A stretch of DNA of 64,000 nt from the NCBI RefSeq assembly GCF_001051995.2, contig NZ_CP014646.1, positions 248,001 to 312,000 on the forward strand, read 5' to 3'. Origin of the DNA: Thauera humireducens (GTDB lineage: Bacteria; Pseudomonadota; Gammaproteobacteria; Burkholderiales; Rhodocyclaceae). Under the pieces are notes generated by a model. That model was not told the DNA's origin, ran no database searches, and was given only the letters and a program-made list of their open reading frames with translations. This document shows positions 56,100 to 63,593 of this stretch, piece after piece. The number at the start of each line of letters is the position of its first letter. The first letter of the stretch is position 1. The position numbers and the translations under genes are program-made.

Positions 56100-56554
56100 T
56101 GCTCACTCCCCTTGCAGTCGCGCAGGCCGAAGAACTTCGGCCCATTCCAACGCGTGCCCGTGATGTGGCGTGCCGCCGCCGACAGGCTCTTGAAGAGGTG
56201 ACCATCGAGGGCGTAGAGCCCCTCCGGGGTGACCGTCACGCGATACTCGCGCTCCTCCCATTCGCGGATCAGCGTCGTGCCGGGCATCAGCAGCGTCTGC
56301 GTGCCGCGCCCGACGTGGGTCTTGATCTTGGAGTGCTTGGCGCCGGCCTCGACCAGCATCTTGCGCACGTTGGTCGGCAGCGCCCCGTAGGCCTGTTCCT
56401 GGATGCGGTACGCCAGGCGCGACTCGACGTAGTTGCGATTGTGGTGGCTGGGCCGCCGCGGGAAGTGCTGATCCCACAGTGCCCAGAGCTCCGTCATCCG
56501 CATGGAGGGCAGGGCCGCCAACTGCGCCGCGATGGTGTGTTGCGGATCCGTCAT
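56096..56554 (-). CDS. DUF2924 family protein
   Basis: A 152-residue protein with the DUF2924 features ALWDQHFPRRPSHHNRNYVE, YRIQEQAYGALPTNVRKMLV and the C-terminal YALDGHLFKSLSAAARHITG leading into TRWNGPKFFGL. DUF2924 genes are regularly found next to serine recombinases in prophage-like elements, and the end of the protein resembles a small DNA-binding fold. Function is unknown. It overlaps the recombinase start by four bases (ATGA). Confidence 0.88.
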   Translation of the reverse strand: MTDPQHTIAAQLAALPSMRMTELWALWDQHFPRRPSHHNRNYVESRLAYRIQEQAYGALPTNVRKMLVEAGAKHSKIKTHVGRGTQTLLMPGTTLIREWEEREYRVTVTPEGLYALDGHLFKSLSAAARHITGTRWNGPKFFGLRDCKGSEQ

Positions 56555-56558
56555 GATC

Positions 56559-56807
56559 TCAGTCCTCCCACACGGCGGTGCCGCCCAGCGTGATCCACAG
56601 GCGCTCCTCGTTGGCGGTTGCCATCTCGCGCGTGGCCACGCCGCTGGCGCAGTGCGTGCCGGATTTGCCGGTGAACCAGTACGTGCGCCCGTCGTGCACC
56701 ACGCGATAGGGGCCGATGTGATCGAAGTCGGCTTGGATGGTCATCACGCCGCGGGGACGGTGGTTGGTGTCGGTGACCTGTACGCGCAGGGCTTGGTGGG
56801 TGCTCAT
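56559..56807 (-). CDS. Small protein of unknown function
   Basis: An 82-residue protein from an ATG at 56807 with GGAG eight bases upstream. The sequence has a beta-rich look (RVQVTDTNHRPRGVMTIQAD, YRVVHDGRTYWFTGKSGTHC) and ends in AVWED. No family is recognised with confidence. It sits four bases before the DUF2924 gene and belongs to the same run of mobile-element genes. The 97 bases upstream (56808-56904) show no gene. Confidence 0.7.
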   Translation of the reverse strand: MSTHQALRVQVTDTNHRPRGVMTIQADFDHIGPYRVVHDGRTYWFTGKSGTHCASGVATREMATANEERLWITLGGTAVWED

Positions 56808-56904
56808 TGCTTTCTCCGAGAGTGGTTTGCGGACCTCCATGAACGCGCTGTGCCGAGCAGAAGCCAAGTCAAACCAGGCTCTGCCCGGCGAGTTTGGAAC
56901 GCCG

Positions 56905-57852
56905 TCAGTTGTGGATCGTGACCACGGTCGCCGCAGCGAAAGGGATCTCCTGCGGGCGCTTGCTCGGCGGATTCGGATCGGGTGCGTAGATCGGGCGCTC
57001 GTCACTCGCAGCGCCGGGGTGATAGACGTACAGCACTCCGGGTGAAATGCCGTATTCCTTCAGGCGCTGCGAGATCTGCCGTGCCAACGCGTCGTCCAGT
57101 CCGTGGTACTGCCGGTTCAGATCGGCCAGATCCGAGAACGCGAGCCCCTCGATCAGGTTGGGCAGCAGATCCCCCTGGTTGGGCTTGCCGATCAGGGTCA
57201 TGTCGTAACCCGTGTTGCGGTCACCCTGAATGCTGTAATGGGCCAGACGCAGGGAGCCTTTCAGCGTCGACTCGACGGTCCTCATCTCCTGCCAGGCCTG
57301 AACGAAGGCACGTGCCGCCGTCAGCATCCGTTCTGCGCTGGGCTGGAATACGCGCTTCATCTCCTCGTGGATGAAGACCTCATCGACGTCGCGGGCCATC
57401 TCGGCGGCAAGGTCGACGATGTACCCCTCCAGGGCCTTCGCGCGTGCCGGCGCCTCCAGTACGAGTTGGGCAGCGGCCCGGCGCTCTGCCTGCTCAGCAG
57501 CGATCTTCTCTGCATGCTCTTGGTCGAACTGCGCCAAGGCCTCACGGTCCCCCATGGCTTCGAGCACCTCGCGGCGTACCGACCAGATCAGCTCCGGCTC
57601 GGGCTTGGGGTCCCAACCATTGACGACGCGACGGGCGGCAATCAGCGCGTTGATCGCGGTTTGGTACTGCTGGTTGCGCGCTTGCAGTTGCTGCAGCATG
57701 GCCGCCAGCGCATCCAGATCTCGAATGTCGTCGGCGGGACTGGCCGGCACCGCAGGCACGTCTGGCACGGTCGGCGCGGGCGGTTCGGTGGCCGGCGCGG
57801 CGGGCTTGGCCGTCTTCTTGGAGGCGGTTTTGAGTTGAGAAATCAGATTCAT
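56905..57852 (-). CDS. Unknown mobile-element protein with coiled-coil segments
   Basis: A 315-residue protein from an ATG at 57852 with GGAG five bases upstream. It begins with Lys/Ala and Pro/Ala-rich sequence (residues 1-45). Long charged helices follow (about 45-200, including AAMLQQLQARNQQYQTAINA and DQEHAEKIAAEQAERRAAAQ), then a more globular C-terminal part (NTGYDMTLIGKPNQGDLLPN). There is no signal peptide and no membrane segment. The family is not recognised. It is co-directional with the primase-like gene and could be a structural or replication accessory. Confidence 0.7.
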   Translation of the reverse strand: MNLISQLKTASKKTAKPAAPATEPPAPTVPDVPAVPASPADDIRDLDALAAMLQQLQARNQQYQTAINALIAARRVVNGWDPKPEPELIWSVRREVLEAMGDREALAQFDQEHAEKIAAEQAERRAAAQLVLEAPARAKALEGYIVDLAAEMARDVDEVFIHEEMKRVFQPSAERMLTAARAFVQAWQEMRTVESTLKGSLRLAHYSIQGDRNTGYDMTLIGKPNQGDLLPNLIEGLAFSDLADLNRQYHGLDDALARQISQRLKEYGISPGVLYVYHPGAASDERPIYAPDPNPPSKRPQEIPFAAATVVTIHN

Positions 57853-57875
57853 GATGGCTCCAGGGGGGTGAGGTT

Positions 57876-58130
57876 TCAGGCTTGCAAGTCAGCGGGGTAG
57901 CGGGGGTCACCGGGGCGAACGGTCGTGCTGACCCAGATCTGCGGCCCGAGCTGCTTCCTGATCGTGACGGGGGCGCCGGGACGTGGATTGAGCGCACGGA
58001 TGACGTGCCAACCGTCCGACGCCGCCGATGGGGCGACGGCGGTGGTAGCCGGTTGCGGCGTCTCGGCCGCAGGTTGGGGGTTCAGCCCGAGGGCCTTGCT
58101 CCAGACGGGGTGGAGGTTGTGATTACTCAC
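57876..58130 (-). CDS. Small unknown protein following the primase-like gene
   Basis: 84 residues from a GTG at 58130, with GGAGA five bases upstream. The first half is Pro/Ala/Thr-rich; the second half (GWHVIRALNPRPGAPVTIRK, then VRPGDPRYPADLQA) is more ordered. It overlaps the stop of the primase-like gene by eight bases and lies 23 bases before the next gene. No known family is seen. Confidence 0.65.
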   Translation of the reverse strand: MSNHNLHPVWSKALGLNPQPAAETPQPATTAVAPSAASDGWHVIRALNPRPGAPVTIRKQLGPQIWVSTTVRPGDPRYPADLQA

Positions 58131-61125
58131 GCGGGTCTCCGTAGCGAATGCCGCGCTCTGCGCCGCGCGGCGTGGCGTTGGGGGTCAAGTCGAAAACGGG
58201 CCGGGCAGGCGTGCCGGCGCACGCATCCCCCGCGCGCCGGGCGTTCGGCCGCGCAGAACCCTCGGTCGTCGGGGCCGATGAATGGAGCGGGGGGTTTGGT
58301 GGCGTAGGGGGGGTTATTCCCCCTTCCTCTCTATGTTTGGCAACTGCGAAATCGCTCGCGTAAGGCGTGGCAAACCCACCTTCTGCACCAAACCCCCCTA
58401 CGGTCGGCTTCACTTGCCACTTCGAGACGCCGTGTGCGCGTCCACCCCGCTCGATGCGAAGCCCCTCGCAGATCCGCCCGGCCATGCGCTCGATCCAGCG
58501 CCCCAAGCGTCGCGAGTTGATGCGCCCGTGTTCGCCGGCGATCTCCATCAGCACGTCCTGCAGCCGCCCCCGGTCGCTGTCCGCGGGGATGCGGCCGCTG
58601 ACCACCGGGTCGGTCGCGAGCGTGATCGCCTCAGCCACCGACTTCGGCTTGTCGCCGAAGAGGGCGTGCCAGCAACTCAGCAGGCTGCCGAGCTTGCGCG
58701 TCTCTGGATCCTCCTCGTAGGAGGAGTCGATGGCGTCGCACGGATCAGCAACATCGAGCAGTCCCGCCTGGCCCACCCAGAGCACCGTCTGGCGGACCAG
58801 GTCCGACCAGTCCTCGAAGCTGGCAGTCCGATCGGGTGTGATCGGTGTGCCCGTGCTGAGATAGCCGCACACGAGGACCAGCGCGTGACGCACGAGCGTC
58901 TGGCGGTGCTCGCGTACATAGCGCTCCGGGTCGAGGGCAAAGGCGCGGCGGTAGGGCTTGTCGCTGTGCGGATCGATGCGACAGGCGAGCAGGCGGCGAT
59001 TGAGGTCGCCGACCAGCGCGACGTTGTTGCCCGTGGCCAGAAACAGCCCGGTTGCCGGCACCGAGATCGTCACCGAGGCCCCCAGCACGCGGTCGCCGTA
59101 TTCGCGTGCGGTCAGGTAGGCGCACAGCGCGGCGCTATCGAGCTGGCCAGCGATGTTGTCGAAGATGAGTGCCGGTTTGCCTTCGCGTAGCGCGGCCAAC
59201 AGCCGCTTGCGCAGTTCTTCTTCCTCCAAGGTGGGGGGCATCAGCGAGGCCGGATCCGCGCCGGCCAGAATCGACAGGCAGGTCGCCAGCAGCGACTTGC
59301 CGCTGCCCGCGCTCGGTGCAGTAAAGAGAAACCCCGGCGCGGTCGGCAGCACCGCACGCAGCGTGGCGGTGAGCAGGGCTGCGAGCATCACCCCGCGATC
59401 GATCGGCCCGACGAACGGAAAGTCCTTGAACGGAAACCAGAGCGCGTCGATGGCTGCGCGCAGTTGCTCGACGCTCGGGTGCAAGGGGATCGCGGGCTGC
59501 TCGGGCTCGTTCAGGATCAGCAGCAGCCCGGTTTGTGGGTCATGACCGTCGCGATCGAGCACGCGGGCATCGAGGGTCAGGACCGGCGCGGTCAGCACCG
59601 CCCGCAGCTTGGGGAGCCCGTAGCTGCCGCGCATCGCCAGCACGCGCTTGGCCAGATCCAGCGGGCAGTCGACGGCGTACCAGTTGCGGGCTCGCTGGCT
59701 CAGCCGCTCGAAGTTGATCAGCGCGCTCAGATGCACGGTCAGCCATTCGGCGGTCACCGGATAGACCGCGCCGCGCGCACTCACATGCACGAGCTCGCCG
59801 CCACGATCGAACACAGTACCGTCGAGCCGCATCAGGTCGAGCACGCTGCGCACCAACCGGTGCAACTCGCCGCCGACCAGGCGCAGGGTGCGCGCAGGAC
59901 GGTGTAGGGTGTAGCGCGTGCCGCCGTGTGCGTGACTATAGATATAGGGGCGACCGGCATTGCGCAGGTTGATCCACGCGATGCGCGCATCGCGCTGGTA
60001 GTCGGGCTCCAGCGGATCGGCGCAGCGGCGGTTGTGATAGCGCTCCGGATCGTCGAGCATCGCGCCGACACTGACGCGCTCGCCGTCATCGAGCACAAGA
60101 TCGAAGTCGCCCATCAGGCGCTTGTCGCGCACCGCGCGCAGTAGAAGCTTGCGACCGCTCTCGACATCCGCTTCCGGATGGCGGCTCTGCCAGCTCGTTA
60201 GACGTTCCTCGACCCAGGCTGCATGGGCAAGGCTCACTTCATTCTGAAGATCGGGCTCCTGTTGCAGGGCGTGCTTGCGCGCTGCGAGTTGGGCTTGCTC
60301 GGCAGCGCTGAGCTCGGCCAGGGTGGCGACCGTATCGATCGGCGATGCGTCATCGTTGAAGATCACCGGATCACACAGGCGCTGCACCAGGGGCGGTTCG
60401 CACTGCGCACCGCCGCAGAAGTCCAGCCGTTCGGGTTGCCACACGGCTGCATCGACGACGGTGCGTTCGAGCAAGGCGCCCGAGCGCGAGACATCGAAGC
60501 GGCCGTGACCCGCGAGCCACAGTCGATCGACCAGCACCTGGCCAGCGCGGGGGATGTCGGTCGCGTCGGCGACGACGATGTAGAGGCGTTGACCCGTGGT
60601 CCCGCGCAGGACTTCGCCCGTCTCGATGTTCTCGATGCACGACGACGCCGAAGGACGCCACAGGTGGGGCGCGAGTTGCAGTTGCGGCCACACGGCGTAC
60701 AGGACCTCGCGCCACGCCTGCGGGGCGAGTGCTTCGCAGCCGGGGGCAGGGTCGTAATCGAGCATCATCAGGCCCGGGCTGGCAGGCCAGTCAAAGTGTT
60801 CGCGGGTGCGAGAGACGATCGGCTGCTCGGAAGGGCGATGGATGAGATTCGGGTGATGGGCCTCGCGCTTGGGGACGATGCGAACGGTTGCGAATCGGGT
60901 GATGCCGAAGGCTGCGGCGTTGGCAGGGGTGAGTGCAGTCAGGACCGAGGCGAGCTCGGCCAGGCGCGTCACCGCCACTTGCTGCGCCCGTCCGCTGACC
61001 AACACGCCACCCGACTCACAGGTCAGCGTGCCGTCAGCGGCGAGGCGAAAGGCCTTCGATAGCCGCCGCGGTTGCTGCGCGTGAAACACGGTGAAGCGGA
61101 TCGGCTGTGCGCTCGGGACGGTCAT
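58123..61125 (-). CDS. Primase/helicase-like replication protein of a mobile element
   Basis: 1000 residues from an ATG at 61125, with GAGGAG five bases upstream. The N-terminal half resembles an archaeo-eukaryotic primase-type region: PGLMMLDYDPAPG carries a DxD-like pair, and IVVADATDIP follows. The C-terminal half is a P-loop ATPase with Walker A FTAPSAGSGKSLLA at about residue 605, followed by PALIFDNIAG. This suits a fused primase-helicase initiating replication of a phage satellite or integrative element. The last 90 residues are low-complexity tail sequence (GGFGAEGGFATPYASDFAVA, TPPNPP) duplicated elsewhere in the element. Confidence 0.78.
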   Translation of the reverse strand: MTVPSAQPIRFTVFHAQQPRRLSKAFRLAADGTLTCESGGVLVSGRAQQVAVTRLAELASVLTALTPANAAAFGITRFATVRIVPKREAHHPNLIHRPSEQPIVSRTREHFDWPASPGLMMLDYDPAPGCEALAPQAWREVLYAVWPQLQLAPHLWRPSASSCIENIETGEVLRGTTGQRLYIVVADATDIPRAGQVLVDRLWLAGHGRFDVSRSGALLERTVVDAAVWQPERLDFCGGAQCEPPLVQRLCDPVIFNDDASPIDTVATLAELSAAEQAQLAARKHALQQEPDLQNEVSLAHAAWVEERLTSWQSRHPEADVESGRKLLLRAVRDKRLMGDFDLVLDDGERVSVGAMLDDPERYHNRRCADPLEPDYQRDARIAWINLRNAGRPYIYSHAHGGTRYTLHRPARTLRLVGGELHRLVRSVLDLMRLDGTVFDRGGELVHVSARGAVYPVTAEWLTVHLSALINFERLSQRARNWYAVDCPLDLAKRVLAMRGSYGLPKLRAVLTAPVLTLDARVLDRDGHDPQTGLLLILNEPEQPAIPLHPSVEQLRAAIDALWFPFKDFPFVGPIDRGVMLAALLTATLRAVLPTAPGFLFTAPSAGSGKSLLATCLSILAGADPASLMPPTLEEEELRKRLLAALREGKPALIFDNIAGQLDSAALCAYLTAREYGDRVLGASVTISVPATGLFLATGNNVALVGDLNRRLLACRIDPHSDKPYRRAFALDPERYVREHRQTLVRHALVLVCGYLSTGTPITPDRTASFEDWSDLVRQTVLWVGQAGLLDVADPCDAIDSSYEEDPETRKLGSLLSCWHALFGDKPKSVAEAITLATDPVVSGRIPADSDRGRLQDVLMEIAGEHGRINSRRLGRWIERMAGRICEGLRIERGGRAHGVSKWQVKPTVGGFGAEGGFATPYASDFAVAKHREEGGITPPTPPNPPLHSSAPTTEGSARPNARRAGDACAGTPARPVFDLTPNATPRGAERGIRYGDPRE
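58288..58380 (-). repeat. Tail repeat, copy A, inside the primase-like gene
   Basis: Read on the minus strand, it runs from GGTGGGTTTG through CCTTACGCGAGCGATTT (58365-58349) to CCACCAAACC. It is an imperfect inverted copy of 61824-61933, with the same flanking blocks in the same order and a 17-base exact match. Confidence 0.8.
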
Positions 61126-61376
61126 GAGCACTCCTCGTCGGAGAGCCGCGCCTTGAACCAGTCGCCGGTAATCTGGATGCAGTAATACTCGCGCCCCGGT
61201 CCGGATGCGTTGCGATCGGGCACGATCCAGAGTTTCTCGACGGGGTCGTAGGTCCAGGCGCCGACGCCAAAGAGCGCATCCAGGAACCGCGGCATACCCC
61301 CGTTGGCCAGCGCGCGTTGTACCTCGCGCTTGAAGTACCGTACGCGACGACGAGAGGGGGAAGCGGGGCCGCTCAC
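61122..61376 (-). CDS. Small unknown protein between the AlpA-like and primase-like genes
   Basis: 84 residues from a GTG at 61376 with AGGAGG seven bases upstream. The GTG overlaps the AlpA-like gene stop (GTGA), and its own stop overlaps the primase ATG by four bases, so three genes are translationally linked. The protein is basic at the N terminus (SRRRVRYFKREVQRALANGG), and WTYDPVEKLWIVPDRNASGP and CIQITGDWFKARL follow. No family is recognised. A longer in-frame reading exists, but its upstream part only shadows the AlpA-like gene. Confidence 0.72.
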   Translation of the reverse strand: MSGPASPSRRRVRYFKREVQRALANGGMPRFLDALFGVGAWTYDPVEKLWIVPDRNASGPGREYYCIQITGDWFKARLSDEECS

Positions 61377-61564
61377 GAACGGGCCTCCTGATGCGTCCGC
61401 GCGACGAGCCCCTGGGCTTCGCACGCCTGGACGGCTTCGAGCGGATACAGCACGCGGCCGACGACGCGCAGGAAGCGCGGTCCAGTACCCCGGCGGCGCC
61501 AGCGCTCCAGGGTCTTCTCGCTGATCTGCCAGCGGGCCGCGAGCTGTTGCGGGGTGAGATGCAT
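61373..61564 (-). CDS. AlpA/excisionase-like helix-turn-helix protein
   Basis: A 63-residue MerR/AlpA-like DNA-binding protein. The sequence LTPQQLAARWQISEKTLERW, then RRRGTGPRFLRVVGRVLYPL, is the classic HTH_17 layout. It has an excellent ribosome-binding site (AGGAGG, six bases before the ATG at 61564). In phage P4-type elements such proteins activate excision or control the replication genes that follow. It heads the minus-strand run leading into the primase-like gene. Confidence 0.85.
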   Translation of the reverse strand: MHLTPQQLAARWQISEKTLERWRRRGTGPRFLRVVGRVLYPLEAVQACEAQGLVARTHQEARS

Positions 61565-61823
61565 TGCTGTCCTCCTGAGGGCGGTGACCACTGATCGACC
61601 GGTCCCTCGATGGGGCTCGGCGATCCGTCGTGATGCTCATGGAGTGACAGTATGGGAGATTGAAAATCGAGGAAAAGGTCGCGTATTCAATGGATTGGTG
61701 CTGATGGGCGACCTTCTCCGCTGACCTCCGCTAAAACGCGTTATTTCTCGATCGGGCCCGAGCTCGGTGCTTGCATGCGTAGCGCGAGCCCCTTTCGTGT
61801 TCGCCTTCGCAGCCCGGCTCAAG

Positions 61824-61933
61824 GGTGGGTTTGTAGGATTAGGGGGGTGTTTCCATCCTTACGCGAGCGATTTGGCAGATGGCATTTATATAGAGCAAGG
61901 GGAAGTAAACCCACTTATTCCACCAAACCCACC
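61824..61933 (+). repeat. Tail repeat, copy B, in the non-coding region
   Basis: The plus strand runs from GGTGGGTTTG through CCTTACGCGAGCGATTT (61857-61873) to CCACCAAACCCACC. In one plus-strand frame it would read GGFVGLGGCFHPYASDLADG and later NPLIPPNPP, clearly matching the tail of the primase-like protein encoded on the other strand. Confidence 0.8.
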
Positions 61934-62073
61934 TTGCGCGCTGGATGTAGGGATCTTCAGGTGCCGGCGAGCGACGCCCGCCACCCCACCCAGGCAAAAG
62001 GGGTCCTTCCTGGCCGAATCGCCATGCGGGGGCGCGAGCGCAGCATTTCGCCACCGTCCGACCAGAAAACAAG

Positions 62074-62263
62074 GTTTGCAGGGTTTGCGGTTCGCACCTG
62101 GCTGTGTGGGCCAGCGGGCCGAAAGCCCAGTCATTGCGGGTCTGTGCGGGATGGCGGCAACGCAGAAGGTGCGAACCTGGGTGCGTGCCCGGTTTGCAGG
62201 TTTGCACCCCGGCCGCACGAAAACCGCCAGGGTCGAAAACTCAATGCTGACGCGGGTTTGCAG
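62074..62263 (+). repeat. GTTTGCA direct repeats with a 10-bp inverted repeat
   Basis: Exact GTTTGCA occurs at 62074, 62192, 62200 and 62257, with a variant GTTTGCG at 62083. GGTTCGCACC (62089-62098) and GGTGCGAACC (62168-62177) are perfect inverted copies. They may be iterons or remnants of repetitive coding tails. Confidence 0.55.
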
Positions 62264-62312
62264 CCGATTCGCTGGCTGGGTTGCAGAAATCGGCCCACGA
62301 GCCTTTGCGCAC

Positions 62313-62413
62313 CGTCTGACGCATCAGACACAGGTTGTCGTAAATTTCCGTGAGGCGCGCACACGCGCACGCGTATGGAGAGTTACGTGGAGCTGTGTCC
62401 GATGCGTCAGACG
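62313..62413. repeat. 21-bp inverted repeat with 59-bp interior
   Basis: CGTCTGACGCATCAGACACAG (62313-62333) is the reverse complement of 62393-62413 at 20 of 21 positions. The first arm also contains a smaller palindrome, GTCTGA-cgca-TCAGAC. The interior is rich in alternating CG/CA. Confidence 0.7.
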
Positions 62414-62463
62414 CGCCGGTGTATCCGCAGGGCCTCAAGAAACTGGACACCCTTGGCGGCAGA

Positions 62464-62949
62464 TCACACCACCCTGTACACCCGTTCGCCGCTGTCGTTG
62501 TGCGCCAGCACCACGTTCAGGCCGAGCTTCTTGCGCAGCATCCCGGAAATCGCCCCACGCACGGTGTGTGGCTGCCAGCCGGTGGCAAGCATCAGTTGGA
62601 GGCTGGTCGCCCCCTGCGGGCGGCGCAGCGCCATCACCAGCGCGGCCAGCTTGGTGCCAGGGCGAACCGGGATGCCCTCCAGGAGCTGGAGATCACCGAT
62701 GGTGTCCACGGACTGGACGTCATCCTGCGGCACGGGAAGCTGTTGGCCGATGGCCGCGTAGCCTGCGTCGGTCATAACGTGGCCGCCGTCGGCAGGCTCA
62801 ACCCACCCGCGCTGCAGCAGTGAGGTCAGCACCTTGACCCGTGCGCCGCCACGCAGGGTGCCTGGCGGGATCACTCGCCCATCAGGACGGCGGGCGGCAG
62901 TGCGGAGCAGCAGGCTTTGAGCCGGGGAGAGTTTGAGCAGGGTCTCCAT
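62464..62949 (-). CDS. DUF3489 family protein
   Basis: A 161-residue protein from an ATG at 62949 with GGAGG five bases upstream. It begins METLLKLSPAQSLLLRTAAR. The C-terminal half carries the DUF3489 signature: PGTKLAALVMALRRPQGATS, MLATGWQPHTVRGAISGMLR and the ending SGERVYRVV. The fold looks like a winged helix, and the family is common in prophage-like regions; function is unknown. It follows the small gene upstream at 11 bp. Confidence 0.88.
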   Translation of the reverse strand: METLLKLSPAQSLLLRTAARRPDGRVIPPGTLRGGARVKVLTSLLQRGWVEPADGGHVMTDAGYAAIGQQLPVPQDDVQSVDTIGDLQLLEGIPVRPGTKLAALVMALRRPQGATSLQLMLATGWQPHTVRGAISGMLRKKLGLNVVLAHNDSGERVYRVV

Positions 62950-62960
62950 GATGGCCTCCG

Positions 62961-63164
62961 TCACTTGGCCTGGCCGTCGAAGATCGCCAGCAGGGCATCC
63001 AGCGCCTGATCGACCCTACCGAGGTCACCCACGTGGCCCCAGTGGATGGCGTCATGGTCATGGCCGAAGTGGTCGTCGGCCAGCTGCTGCAGCCGGTCCA
63101 ATTTGGCGTGAATGGCGGCGGTGCGGGCGAGGTAGGCGTCGAGGGCGGTGGGCTTGGTGTTCAT
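62961..63164 (-). CDS. Small unknown helical protein
   Basis: A 67-residue protein from an ATG at 63164 with AAGGAG seven bases upstream. It is mostly helical with a His/Asp-rich centre (QQLADDHFGHDHDAIHWGHV). It is the first gene of the short minus-strand pair with the DUF3489 gene. No family is named with confidence. The His/Asp cluster could bind a metal, but nothing else supports that. Confidence 0.7.
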   Translation of the reverse strand: MNTKPTALDAYLARTAAIHAKLDRLQQLADDHFGHDHDAIHWGHVGDLGRVDQALDALLAIFDGQAK

Positions 63165-63345
63165 CGCGGGGCTCCTTGATTGGTGGATGACGCCATCATT
63201 CACGCGCTGAACGATCAGGAAGCCAAGAAAAGATGATGCCCACGGCATCGAAAGATCGTCTGGCGGCCTTCAACCTGATAAATTGCAGCTTTTACGATTG
63301 AAACCGACTTTATGCCACCCGAACCCCTGCTGCCGGAGCGCTGCT

Positions 63346-63558
63346 ATGACCGCTGAACCATGGGTGTCCGTAGATCAGATCGCCGAGCATCTGGGTGTCA
63401 CGCGCGATTCGATCTACCGCTGGATCGGCCGCAAGGGCCTGCCCGCGCATCGTGTGGGGCGGTTGTGGAAATTCCAGTTGTCCGAGGTGGATGAATGGGT
63501 GCGCGCGGGCGGCGCGGATGACACCACGGGCAACGGGCCCCCAAATGCAGCCTCGTGA
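63346..63558 (+). CDS. Excisionase-family (HTH_17) DNA-binding protein
   Basis: A 70-residue MerR/excisionase-like protein: WVSVDQIAEHLGVTRDSIYR, then WIGRKGLPAHRVGRLWKFQL and SEVDEWVRAGGA. These small proteins frequently accompany restriction-modification genes as controllers, or act in excision. The ATG at 63346 has GGAG eight bases upstream. It is divergent from the DUF3489 pair and lies 35 bases before the restriction-type gene, so the two are probably co-transcribed. Confidence 0.88.
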   Translation: MTAEPWVSVDQIAEHLGVTRDSIYRWIGRKGLPAHRVGRLWKFQLSEVDEWVRAGGADDTTGNGPPNAAS

Positions 63559-63593
63559 TCGGCTAACCATAACAAGACACAGGACAAGAACTA

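Larger units (their letters stand above)
61565..62463. other. Repeat-rich non-coding region of the mobile element
   Basis: About 900 bp with no convincing gene. In order: an A/T-richer stretch (61640-61760), probably the promoter region of the AlpA-like operon; a second copy of the primase tail segment (61824-61933); GTTTGCA repeats and a 10-bp inverted repeat (62074-62263); and a 21-bp inverted repeat (62313-62333 with 62393-62413). The frames that are open here are Arg/Pro/Cys-rich and lack ribosome-binding sites. It could hold the element's origin, operator sites, or remnants of exchanged gene ends. Confidence 0.6.

Noticed and set aside
61839..62207. Minus-strand open frame of about 120 codons in the repeat region
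   Set aside because: Cys/Arg/Pro-rich translation, no ribosome-binding site, and crossing of the repeat blocks all argue against a gene.
61565..62463. CRISPR array in the repeat-rich region
   Set aside because: The repeats are short, unevenly spaced and partly inverted, with no constant 25-40 bp repeat and spacer pattern, and no cas genes.
61767..62777. Plus-strand open frame through the repeat-rich region
   Set aside because: It has no ribosome-binding site, is Arg/Pro/Cys-rich and runs antisense into the DUF3489 gene. Only its PYASD-containing piece is meaningful, as a duplicated tail.
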